A program made the position numbers and the translations under genes. From assembly GCA_963812075.1 (NCBI GenBank), contig CAWETN010000017.1, positions 186,001 through 250,000 on the forward strand: a DNA stretch of 64,000 bases, written 5' to 3'. The number at the start of each line of letters is the position of its first letter. Within the stretch, counting starts at the first letter, position 1. Positions 29,978 through 37,996 of this stretch are shown here, in pieces. Below the pieces are notes generated by a model, which searched no databases, was not told the DNA's origin, and saw only the letters and a program-made list of their open reading frames with translations. This DNA is from JAMXLO01 sp963812075 (GTDB lineage: Bacteria > Pseudomonadota > Alphaproteobacteria > Acetobacterales > Acetobacteraceae).

Positions 29978-30076
29978 CACCCTCACCCCTCCCTCTCCAG
30001 CAGAGCGGGAGAGGGGGCGCGGTACCCCGGGCAACGCCCCCTCGCCCACGCGGTGGGAGTGGGAGGGGTGAGGGTG
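29978..30076. repeat. Long inverted repeat between substrate-binding and permease genes
   Basis: Perfect 16-base arms caccctcacccctccc (29978-29993) and gggaggggtgagggtg (30061-30076) enclose further complementary C/G-rich tracts. It looks like a dispersed extragenic palindrome. Placed right after the binding-protein gene in an ABC operon, it may also protect that mRNA 3' end and raise its level relative to the permeases. Confidence 0.75.
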
Positions 30077-30097
30077 CCTCCGCCGGCACGCACACCT

Positions 30098-31676
30098 TCA
30101 ATGCACGCCGGCCCGGCCCAGCGTGAACGTGCCCATGAATGCCTTCACCGGAAAGCCGATCTCCAGCCGCGGATTGTGCACCCACGTTCCCGCCGGGCTC
30201 GGCAGCGGAATCACCGGCACCTGCTGGAGGATCTTCATCTGGATCTCCTTCAGCAGCGCCAGGCGCCTGGTGTCGTCCACCTCCTGGTGCGCCTGGTCGA
30301 TCAGGTCGTCGACGTTCCCCGCCACGTCGCCGAAATGCGAGAAATTCATGTTGTGCGTCGGCTTGCCGACGATCGAGCGCGAATCATAGAACGCGTTCAG
30401 GATCGCCTGGGTCAGCGGTGGCTGGCCGGTACCGTACACCACCATCGGATCCAGGTCGCGGCGGATGTCCACGTGGTAGGTCGCGTGGTCCATCAGGCGC
30501 ATGTTGATCTGGATGCCGACCTTGCGCAGCTGCTCCTGGATGATCAGCAGGTTGGTCTTGTATTCCTCGCGTTCGCTGATGAACACGTCGATGTTGAAGC
30601 CGCTCGGCATCCCCGCCTCCGCCAGCAGCTTTCTGCTGCGCTGCTGATCGAACGTGTACGGCCAGTCAGGCGGGATGTCCTCTTTCTGCAAGGATCCATA
30701 GAATCCCTGCGGCGAGATGCCGTACATCGGTTCGACGAAGTCGCCGAACGCATTCAGCCACGCGGTGGGATCGATCGCATGGGCGATCGCCTGGCGCACG
30801 CGGATGTCATCGAGCGGCTTGCGGGTCATGTTGAGGAACAGCGCCCAGGTACCGCCGGGCCTTCCGTAGTCGAAGATCGCGTCGGGCTTCTGCTTCTTCA
30901 GGCTCTGGAACCAGCCCGGCACCGCGGCGCCCTCGATCATGTCCACGTCGCCCTTGATGAAGGCCAACGTGCGCGCGGCGGTCTCGGTGAGGAACAGCTC
31001 CTCCATGCGGTCGATCTTCGGCTTGCCGCCCCAGTACCTGGTCGAACGCCCGCGCGACGATCTTCTGCTTCGGTTCGTAGCCGACGAACTCGAACGGCCC
31101 GGTGCCGACGGGGTTGAGCCGCATCTTGTCGCCCAGCTGCTCGACCGCCTTGCGGCTCTGCATGTAGCCGCCGAAGCGTGGCATGCAGCAGAACGCGTAG
31201 ATGAAGGGATTGGCCTGGCTCAGATGCCAGACCACGGTGTACGGGTCGGGCGTCTCCATGCTGGCGATCTGGCGGAAGTTGGCGGAGTACTGCGATCCTG
31301 TCTTCGGATCGGACATCCGCTTGACGGTGAACACCACGTCGTCCGCGGTGAACTCGCCGAACCCCTTGTGCCACTGCACGCCGTGCCGCAGATGAAATGT
31401 CCAGGTGCGCGCGTCGGGCGATACCTCCCAGCTTTCGGCGAGTTCGCCCTGCAGCTGGTCGGACCGGATCAGGGTGGTGCCGTCGGGTGGGCTGACCAGC
31501 GTGTTGTAGATCTGACGAATGCCGAATTCGTCGCCGTTGCCGATGCCGTAGGCCGGATCGAGCGCCCCGAGATCGCGTGCCGCAACGCCGACGCGTGCGA
31601 CAGTTTCAGCCGAAACGGCATGCGCGCACATCGATGCGACGATGGCGATCACGACAGAGCGCAGGTAGTGCGGCAT
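30098..31676 (-). pseudogene. Peptide ABC transporter substrate-binding protein (SBP family 5), frameshifted
   Basis: The N-terminal frame (from ATG 31676) has a signal peptide (SVVIAIVASMCAHAVSA) and the family start (LDPAYGIGNGDEFGIRQIYN). Near 31037 one extra base follows GAC CAG. The next frame resumes with YWGGKPKIDRMEELF and runs to 30098 with the usual second lobe. Mended length is about 525 residues, normal for DppA-like proteins. As it stands no full binding protein would be made, so either the importer is dead or the base is an assembly error. Confidence 0.85.
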
Positions 31677-31817
31677 GGAGTCCTTCCCTCGTGCCGGGTC
31701 TCGTTGTGCCGGCTGCGCGCGACGGTATGCAGGCCGACCGGGCGGGTCAACAAACCCAATTGTGACGGATGGCCGGCGCCGCGGTAGGATCGCGCATCAC
31801 GCACCAGGAGCTGCTCG

Positions 31818-32537
31818 ATGCGACCATCCGGCCGCGCTGCCGATATCCTGCGCCCGATCTCGCTGACGCCCGGCTTCGCGCGTCACGCCGAAGGCTCCTG
31901 CCTGATCCGCATGGGCAACACCGAGGTGCTGTGCGCCGCCAGCGTCGAAGGGCGCGTGCCCCCGTTCCTGCGCAACTCGGGCCAGGGCTGGGTCACCGCC
32001 GAATACGGCATGCTGCCGCGCGCCACGCACACACGTGGCGACCGCGAGGCCGCCCGCGGCAAGCAGTCCGGCCGCACGCAGGAGATCCAGCGGCTGATCG
32101 GCCGCGCGCTGCGCGCCGTGGTGGACCGTGCGCAGATGGGTGAGGTCACCGTGACGCTCGACTGCGACGTACTGAACGCCGATGGCGGCACGCGCTGTGC
32201 GGCGATCACCGGCGCCTGGGTCGCGCTCAGCCTGGCGTTCCGCCACATGCAGCGGATGAACGTGATCAAGACGCTGCCGCTTATCGGGCAGGTCGCCGCG
32301 GTGTCGTGCGGTATCTCCGCCGGGGAAGCGGTGCTGGATCTGGACTACGCCGAGGACTCATCGGCCGAGGCGGACGCCAACTTCGTGCTGACCGACAGCG
32401 GCGGGATCGTCGAAATCCAAGGGACCGCCGAAAAGAGCGCGTTCAGCGAGGCGCAGTTCCTCGGCATGCTGGGCCTTGCCCGCCAGGGCGTGGCGGCGCT
32501 GTTCACGGCACAGCGCGAAGCACTCGGCGCGGGCTGA
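31818..32537 (+). CDS. rph: Ribonuclease PH
   Basis: A 239-residue phosphorolytic 3'-5' exoribonuclease that trims tRNA 3' ends. Family landmarks are the start RPSGRAADILRPISLTPGF, the basic HTRGDREAARGKQSGRTQEI, and LDCDVLNADGGTR. AGGAG lies seven bases before the ATG at 31818. Its TGA overlaps the rdgB ATG by one base. The 141-base gap upstream is divergent from the ABC operon and should hold both promoters. Confidence 0.96.
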   Translation: MRPSGRAADILRPISLTPGFARHAEGSCLIRMGNTEVLCAASVEGRVPPFLRNSGQGWVTAEYGMLPRATHTRGDREAARGKQSGRTQEIQRLIGRALRAVVDRAQMGEVTVTLDCDVLNADGGTRCAAITGAWVALSLAFRHMQRMNVIKTLPLIGQVAAVSCGISAGEAVLDLDYAEDSSAEADANFVLTDSGGIVEIQGTAEKSAFSEAQFLGMLGLARQGVAALFTAQREALGAG

Positions 32538-33142
32538 TGGCGCCCAGGCTGCGGCGCGGCGACCGGCTGGTGCTGGCCAGCCATAACCGGGGCAAGCTCG
32601 CCGAACTCACCGATCTGTTGTCTCCGTACGGGGTGGTGGCGGTTTCCGCCGGCGAACTCGGCCTGCCCGAGCCGCCGGAGGATGCACCGGATTTCGTCGG
32701 CAACGCCCGCATCAAGGCGATCGCCGCGGCGCAGTCGAGCGGCCTGCCGGCGCTGGCCGACGATTCCGGCTTCTGCGCGGCTGCGCTTGGCGGTGCGCCG
32801 GGCGTGCACTCGGCGCGCTGGGGCCGTGCGGAGGGAAGCTTCGCGGCGGCCATGGCGCGCGTGCAGCACGAGGTGGGCGACGCCGTCGATCGACGTGCGT
32901 GGTTCATCGCCGCGCTGTGCCTGGCCTGGCCGGATGGCGCGACCGCGACGTTCGTCGGCCGCGTGGACGGTACGGCGATCTGGCCGCCGCGTGGCGACAA
33001 GGGCTTTGGGTATGATCCGATGTTCGTGCCGGCCGGTGCCGCACGGACGTTCGGCGAGCTGGACGCGGCGGAGAAGCACACGGTCAGCCACCGCGCCCGC
33101 GCCTTCGCCCAATTGCTGGCGGCACGGATCGCCGCTGCCTGA
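32537..33142 (+). CDS. rdgB: Non-canonical purine NTP pyrophosphatase RdgB/HAM1
   Basis: A 201-residue enzyme that hydrolyses ITP, dITP and XTP to monophosphates. Motifs: LVLASHNRGKLAEL at the N-terminus, LADDSGFCAAAL, GFGYDPMFVP and KHTVSHRARAF. It is co-transcribed with rph through the overlapping TGATG. rph-rdgB-hemW is a common alphaproteobacterial order; here two small genes are interposed before hemW. Confidence 0.95.
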   Translation: MAPRLRRGDRLVLASHNRGKLAELTDLLSPYGVVAVSAGELGLPEPPEDAPDFVGNARIKAIAAAQSSGLPALADDSGFCAAALGGAPGVHSARWGRAEGSFAAAMARVQHEVGDAVDRRAWFIAALCLAWPDGATATFVGRVDGTAIWPPRGDKGFGYDPMFVPAGAARTFGELDAAEKHTVSHRARAFAQLLAARIAAA

Positions 33143-33214
33143 AAGAACCATCGGTCGGCGTGTCGGTTCGTCCGTCGCGGCCGCGTCCTGCGCGGCGTGG
33201 GAAGGAGAAGGCCG

Positions 33215-33639
33215 ATGGGAAACAGCAATCTCGCTCTCTGGGTGGCACGCGCGCTGAGCACACTGTTCGTGCTGTTCATGGTGTTCGATGTCGCCATCAA
33301 CTGCTTCGGCTATCGATCGTCGACGAGGCGATGACGCAACTGGGGTATCCCGCCGGGCTGGGTTTCGCGATCGGCCTGCTGGAGGCCTTGGCGCTGGCGC
33401 TATACCTCACGCCCCGCTCCGCGGTGCTCGGTGCCGTGCTGTTCACCGGCGTGTTCGGAGGCGCGATCGCCAGCCGCGCGAGGATCGGCGATCCGCTGTT
33501 CAGCCACGTGCTGTTCGGTGCGTATCTCGGCCTGTTCGCCTGGGGCGGGCTGTGGCTGCGCGACCCGTCGCTGCGCGCGGTGTTCCCCGTGCGGCCCGCC
33601 GCTATCCGGCCTTCACCGCCGCCACCTTTGCCCCGGTGA
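33215..33639 (+). pseudogene. DoxX-like small membrane protein gene, frameshifted
   Basis: ATG 33215 follows GAAGGAGAAG and encodes the first hydrophobic helix (ARALSTLFVLFMVFDVAIN). After 33300 one base, probably an A, is missing. The next frame continues with LRLSIVDEAMTQLGYPAGL and three more hydrophobic helices (GFAIGLLEALALALYL, VLGAVLFTGVFGGAIA, LFGAYLGLFAWGGLWL), matching DoxX-like proteins of about 140 residues. Without correction the product ends after about 40 codons. The 3' end overlaps ybaK on the other strand. Confidence 0.75.
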
Positions 33640-34084
33640 TTCGCAGCAGTTCGGCCGTCGAGGTCTGGAACACGTGGCTCGGCGAGCCCGCAGCGGCCCA
33701 GACCGGGTCGAGCGCCATCAGATCCTCGTCCAGCAGCAGCAGCGGTTCGCCGATGTGCCCCACCGGCGCCACGCCGCCGATGGCGAAGCCGGTCGTCTGA
33801 CGCACCCAGTCGGCGTCCGCGCGCCCGAGCTTCACCCCCAGCGCGGCCTCCGCCTTCGCCTGGTCCACCCGGTTCGCGCCCGAGGTGATCACCACGGCCG
33901 CGCGCATCCCGCAGCGGAACACGATCGACTTGGCGATCTGTGCAACGGTACAGCCGACGGCAGCTGCGGCATCGGCCGCCGTGCGCGTGCCGGATGGGAA
34001 CTGCGTGATGGTGTCCTGGTGCCCGGCCGCCAGGAGCGCTAAGCGCACGCGCTCCACCGAGCCGCCGGTTTCGCTGGCGGACAT
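33602..34084 (-). CDS. YbaK/EbsC family aminoacyl-tRNA deacylase
   Basis: A 160-residue protein with the YbaK fold: QFPSGTRTAADAAAAVGC, QIAKSIVFRC, TSGANRVD, and FAIGGVAPVGH. Relatives deacylate mischarged Cys-tRNA(Pro) or similar. AGGAG precedes the ATG at 34084, only 15 bases from the divergent hemW start, so both promoters must overlap coding sequence. Confidence 0.9.
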   Translation of the reverse strand: MSASETGGSVERVRLALLAAGHQDTITQFPSGTRTAADAAAAVGCTVAQIAKSIVFRCGMRAAVVITSGANRVDQAKAEAALGVKLGRADADWVRQTTGFAIGGVAPVGHIGEPLLLLDEDLMALDPVWAAAGSPSHVFQTSTAELLRITGAKVAAVKAG

Positions 34085-34099
34085 CCTATATCTCCTGCA

Positions 34100-35254
34100 A
34101 TGGAACCACTGGCGCTCTATATCCACTGGCCGTTCTGCCTGGCCAAGTGTCCCTACTGCGACTTCAACTCGCATGTGCGGGACCGGCTGCCGCAGGCGCG
34201 GTTCCGCTCCGCCCTGCGCCAGGAGCTGGCGTGGGAGGCGGAGCGGCTCGGGCGCCGTCCGCTGACCTCGATCTTCTTCGGTGGCGGCACACCAAGCCTG
34301 ATGGAACCGGAGACGGTGGCCGTGCTGATCGCGGATGCGGGCCGGCTGTTCGACATCGTGCCCGACGCCGAGATCACCCTGGAGGCCAATCCCACCAGCG
34401 TCGAGGCGGCGCGCTTCGCCGCGTTCCGCCGCGCCGGGGTGAACCGGGTCTCGATCGGCGTGCAGAGCCTCGATCCGCTCGCGCTGCGCTTCCTCGGCCG
34501 GGAGCATTCGGCCGCGCAGGCGGTCGCCGCGCTGGAGACCGCACGCGCGGTCTTCCCGCGCCTCTCGTTCGATCTGATCTATGCCCGGCCGGGCCAGACG
34601 CTGTCGGACTGGCGGGCCGAGTTGCGCCAGGCGCTGACGCTGGCGGCGGACCACCTGTCGCTGTACCAGCTCACGATCGAGCCCGGCACGAGGTTCGAGG
34701 CGATGCACCGACGCGGCGACATCGTGCTGCCGGACGAGGACCTGGGGGCCGCGCTGTATGAGGCGACGGCGGAGGAAGCCGCACGCTTCGGCCTCGCCGC
34801 CTACGAGGTGTCGAACTACGCCCGGTCCGGCGGCGAGAGCCGGCACAACCTGGCCTACTGGCGCTACGGCGACTACGCCGGCATCGGGCCGGGCGCGCAT
34901 GGCCGGCTCACCTTGCCGGCGGAGGCGCGGCTCGTCGCCACGAGGCGTCATCGAGCGCCGGAACCCTGGGCGGAACGCGTCGAGCGCGATGGCCACGGCA
35001 GCGTGGAGGAGCTTCGGCTGGAGCCCATCGAGCGCGCGCGAGAGATGCTGCTGATGGGGCTGCGCCTGAACGAGGGGATCGATCCGCGGCGCTTCGTGGC
35101 TAGGACCGGCATGCCGCTTGAACATGCGCTCGATGCCGCGGTCCTGCACCATGCCATAGATGAGGACCTGCTGGCGTGGCGGGCCGGATGCCTTGTCGCG
35201 ACGCAGGCCGGAAGGCTCCAACTCGACGCCCTGCTTGCTGCGGTCGTGCGCTGA
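34100..35254 (+). CDS. hemW: Radical SAM haem chaperone HemW
   Basis: A 384-residue radical SAM protein with the cluster motif Cys13-x3-Cys17-x2-Cys20 (FCLAKCPYC) and the adjacent GGGTPSLM SAM-binding segment. The C-terminal HemN-like domain follows. It lacks the N-terminal cysteine extension of true HemN oxidase, so HemW (haem insertion) is the better name than coproporphyrinogen oxidase. No clear ribosome site before the ATG. Confidence 0.93.
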   Translation: MEPLALYIHWPFCLAKCPYCDFNSHVRDRLPQARFRSALRQELAWEAERLGRRPLTSIFFGGGTPSLMEPETVAVLIADAGRLFDIVPDAEITLEANPTSVEAARFAAFRRAGVNRVSIGVQSLDPLALRFLGREHSAAQAVAALETARAVFPRLSFDLIYARPGQTLSDWRAELRQALTLAADHLSLYQLTIEPGTRFEAMHRRGDIVLPDEDLGAALYEATAEEAARFGLAAYEVSNYARSGGESRHNLAYWRYGDYAGIGPGAHGRLTLPAEARLVATRRHRAPEPWAERVERDGHGSVEELRLEPIERAREMLLMGLRLNEGIDPRRFVARTGMPLEHALDAAVLHHAIDEDLLAWRAGCLVATQAGRLQLDALLAAVVR

Positions 35255-35333
35255 TCGCATCCGGCCGGTTCCGTTGACGCCATCCGGCATCGCGTACAGC
35301 CTGACCCGGTCGATGCAAGAGAGGGAGACGTTC

Positions 35334-36590
35334 ATGCCGCTACCGGCAGACACCGATGCCACCACGCCGAAATACCTGCGCGACAAATATGCGATCGTCG
35401 GCGTCGGCGAGACCACCTATACCCGCGGCTCCGGCCGCACCACGCGGGCGATGGGCACCTTCGCGGTGCGGGCCGCGATGCAGGATGCGGGACTGAAGCC
35501 GTCCGATGTCGACGGCATGCTGTCCTACTCGGGCAACGATTCCACCCCCTCGCCGTTCCTGGCCGGCGATCTCGGCATCAGGCTCAATTTCTTCATGGAC
35601 GTGAACGGCGGTGGCTCTTCGACGGAGGCGCTGATCGGCATCGCGATCGGCATCATGGAAGCCGGCATGTGCAAGTGCGTCGCGATCTTCCGCTCGATGA
35701 ATGGCTATTCGCAGGTGCGCATCGGCGGCACCGGGGCGCGGTCGGCAGCACCGGTGAACGGCGATGCGCTGCACAGCCGGGCCTATGGCTGGCAGAGCGC
35801 CGGCCAGATGTTCGCGCCCACCTTCATGCGCCATATGTACGAGTACGGCACCAAGCCGGAGCAGGTGGCGATGGTGAAGGTGGTGCATTCCGAGCACGCC
35901 TCGAACAACCCGAAGGCCTTCTACAAGAAGCGCTACACGGTGGACGACGTGATCAACAGCCGGATGATCTGCAAGCCGCTGCACCTGCTCGACTGCTGCG
36001 TGGAGACCGACAACGCCACCTGCATCATCGTCACGCGCGCGGAACACGCACGCAACCTGAGACACACGCCGGCGCTGATCCGCAGCGTGGTCGGCCGCTG
36101 CAGCAAGCCGCGCACCGATATGCACTATCAGCACGGGCCGATCTCCCGTGTTGCCGGCTACTACGCCAAGGACATTCTGTGGCCGAACGCCGGCGTCGGC
36201 CCCGAGGACATCGACGCGGTCGGCGCCTATGACGCGTTCACCTTCACCTCGATGCTGCAGCTCGAGGATTATGGCTTCTGCAAGAAGGGCGAAGGCGGCG
36301 AATATGTCTCGTCGGGCATCACCCGGCTGGGCGGGAAGCGGCCGCAGAACACCTCCGGCGGGCATCTCTGCGAGGGCTATACGCACGGCATGAACATGGT
36401 GATCGAGAACGTTCGCCAATTGCGCCACGATGCCGATGACTCGTGCCCGATCGGGCCGGATGGCAAGCGGCAGCATACTTTCGACTATCGCGAGGGCGGC
36501 TGCCGCCAGGTGCGCAACATCGAGGTGACCGCCAACCTGGGTTGGGCCAATCCGATGACCGGATCGGCCATGGTCATGCGGCGCGGCTGA
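35334..36590 (+). CDS. Thiolase-fold protein of the SCP2/Ltp type, lacking the nucleophilic Cys
   Basis: A 418-residue thiolase-superfamily protein starting after GAGGGAG. Where biosynthetic thiolases carry the nucleophile (NxxCGSG), this protein has NGGGSST at residues 91-97, so Gly replaces Cys. The C-terminal half has GAYDAFTFTSMLQLE and TSGGHLCEGYTHG. Its partner 14 bases downstream is a DUF35/OB-fold protein. Ltp2-ChsH2-type retro-aldolases of steroid side-chain degradation have the same two-part architecture, so aldolase activity on an acyl-CoA is a reasonable inference; thiolysis is unlikely. Confidence 0.85.
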   Translation: MPLPADTDATTPKYLRDKYAIVGVGETTYTRGSGRTTRAMGTFAVRAAMQDAGLKPSDVDGMLSYSGNDSTPSPFLAGDLGIRLNFFMDVNGGGSSTEALIGIAIGIMEAGMCKCVAIFRSMNGYSQVRIGGTGARSAAPVNGDALHSRAYGWQSAGQMFAPTFMRHMYEYGTKPEQVAMVKVVHSEHASNNPKAFYKKRYTVDDVINSRMICKPLHLLDCCVETDNATCIIVTRAEHARNLRHTPALIRSVVGRCSKPRTDMHYQHGPISRVAGYYAKDILWPNAGVGPEDIDAVGAYDAFTFTSMLQLEDYGFCKKGEGGEYVSSGITRLGGKRPQNTSGGHLCEGYTHGMNMVIENVRQLRHDADDSCPIGPDGKRQHTFDYREGGCRQVRNIEVTANLGWANPMTGSAMVMRRG

Positions 36591-36604
36591 GGGAGGAACG
36601 GATC

Positions 36605-37126
36605 ATGTCAGTTCGCGGGACCTATCTCGACATGCCGCTGTCGATCGACGACCTGGATGGCGAGAATCTGGAATACTTCCGCCATTGCTCGGAGCACGAC
36701 TTCCATCTGCAGCAGTGCGACGACTGCAGGCTGCTGCGCTATCCGCCGACCACGGCGTGCCCGTGGTGCAGCTGCCTGACGTCGAAGTGGACCAAGGTTG
36801 AAGGCAAGGGCGAGGTCTACTCCTACGAGGAAGTGCATCATGGCATCCAGCCGGCGTTCCAGGCGCGCACGCCGTATATGGTGCTGCTGGTGGAGCTGGA
36901 AACGCAGAAGGGCAAGCCGACCGAGCACGAGTCGCTGCGTGTCGTCGGCAATCTGACCACGCCGGATGGCATATTGGCGCCGCCCGACACCGTGAAGCGG
37001 GTCGGCATCGGCTCGCGAATGCGCATGGTGTTCAGCGACGTGGCGCCGGGGCTCTCGTTGCCGCAATGGACGATCGACGAGACCGCTGCGCAGCCGGAGA
37101 AGCCGTGGCGCTATCCGCAGGAGTGA
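36605..37126 (+). CDS. DUF35 / Zn-ribbon OB-fold acyl-CoA-binding protein
   Basis: A 173-residue protein with a rubredoxin-like zinc ribbon (CDDC and CPWC, 14 residues apart) followed by an OB-fold (GKGEVYSYEEVHHG, PYMVLLVELE, VGIGSRMRMVF). Such proteins form complexes with thiolase-fold enzymes and supply the acyl-CoA site. The gene follows the Cys-less thiolase gene directly with GGAGG before the ATG. Confidence 0.88.
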   Translation: MSVRGTYLDMPLSIDDLDGENLEYFRHCSEHDFHLQQCDDCRLLRYPPTTACPWCSCLTSKWTKVEGKGEVYSYEEVHHGIQPAFQARTPYMVLLVELETQKGKPTEHESLRVVGNLTTPDGILAPPDTVKRVGIGSRMRMVFSDVAPGLSLPQWTIDETAAQPEKPWRYPQE

Positions 37127-37144
37127 CGGCGCGCCCGAGGGCAG

Positions 37145-37175
37145 ACATCATGCCGGGTCGATCCCGGCATGATGT
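37145..37175. terminator. Hairpin after the DUF35 gene
   Basis: Perfect 13-base arms acatcatgccggg (37145-37157) and cccggcatgatgt (37163-37175) with a five-base loop, 18 bases after the stop codon. There is no following T-run, so it may be a dispersed palindrome that works as a transcript end or a REP-like element. Confidence 0.55.
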
Positions 37176-37285
37176 TCCTCGCGGCGCCGTGCGGCTTCAG
37201 TTGAGAGCGCAAATGCGGTTCGCCGCCGGCCTCGTGGCGAACTTCCGATTCTTGTCGCGATGCTCGCAAATCGCGATTTATAGAA

Positions 37286-37305
37286 ACGTTACTGATAAGT
37301 AACGT
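37286..37305. repeat. AT-rich perfect palindrome beside dedA
   Basis: Arms acgttact (37286-37293) and agtaacgt (37298-37305) with loop gata, in a pocket of unusually AT-rich sequence (about 37270-37317). It lies just past the dedA stop on that strand. It could be a terminator for dedA or a protein-binding site. Confidence 0.45.
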
Positions 37306-37312
37306 ATAAATA

Positions 37313-37951
37313 TTACTCTGAGTTGCGTCCCGCCCGCACCGGCTGAGCCAGCAGGCCGTGTTCGCTGCGGCGGGCGTAGAGCGCTGCAGCGACCAGTGCC
37401 GCTGCCACGATCGCGCCGATGCCGATGGCAACCGGGCCTGCGACATGATTTGCCTCATGACCCAGCAGATAGGCCCCCAGACCATAGAGAGCCGACCAGA
37501 CGGCGGCGCCTGCCACGTTGGCTGCCATGAAGCGGGCGAGCGGCATGTGGTTGGCACCTGCGAGGAGTGCTGTAAGGGTACGCAGCAGCACCACGAAACG
37601 CGAGGCGAACACGACTTTCGCGCCATGGCGCGCGAACAGTTGCTGGCCGAGGGCGAGCCGCGGGTCCGTAAGTCCGACGTATCGGCCGTAGCGCTGCAGC
37701 AATCGGAAGCCGATGCTCCACCCGATGCCGTAGCCGATGGCTTGGCCGGCAATTGCTCCGAGCGCGGCAGCGATGATAACGAAAGCGATGTTGAGTTGAT
37801 GCGTGGTACCGGCGAGCACTGCGGCGGCGATCAGCAGGGTTTCTCCGGGCAGCGGCAGCCCGACGCTTTCCAAGCCGACTACGACGCCAACGACCACGTT
37901 GCCGTAGTTGTGCAGCAACTCCGTCAAATGGTGCAGCGAGAAAAACTCCAT
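37313..37951 (-). CDS. DedA family membrane protein
   Basis: A 212-residue integral membrane protein with the family signature GLPLPGETLLIAAAVLAG and the FARHGAKVVFASRFVVLLRT segment containing conserved Arg residues. Recent work ties DedA proteins to recycling of undecaprenyl phosphate or lipid flipping. Divergent from mnmG. A second, less similar DedA gene lies at 59906-60487. Confidence 0.92.
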   Translation of the reverse strand: MEFFSLHHLTELLHNYGNVVVGVVVGLESVGLPLPGETLLIAAAVLAGTTHQLNIAFVIIAAALGAIAGQAIGYGIGWSIGFRLLQRYGRYVGLTDPRLALGQQLFARHGAKVVFASRFVVLLRTLTALLAGANHMPLARFMAANVAGAAVWSALYGLGAYLLGHEANHVAGPVAIGIGAIVAAALVAAALYARRSEHGLLAQPVRAGRNSE

Positions 37952-37996
37952 GTCCCGCTATAAGGCGACCCGGCGGGGATGCAACAAGGTGTCGGG

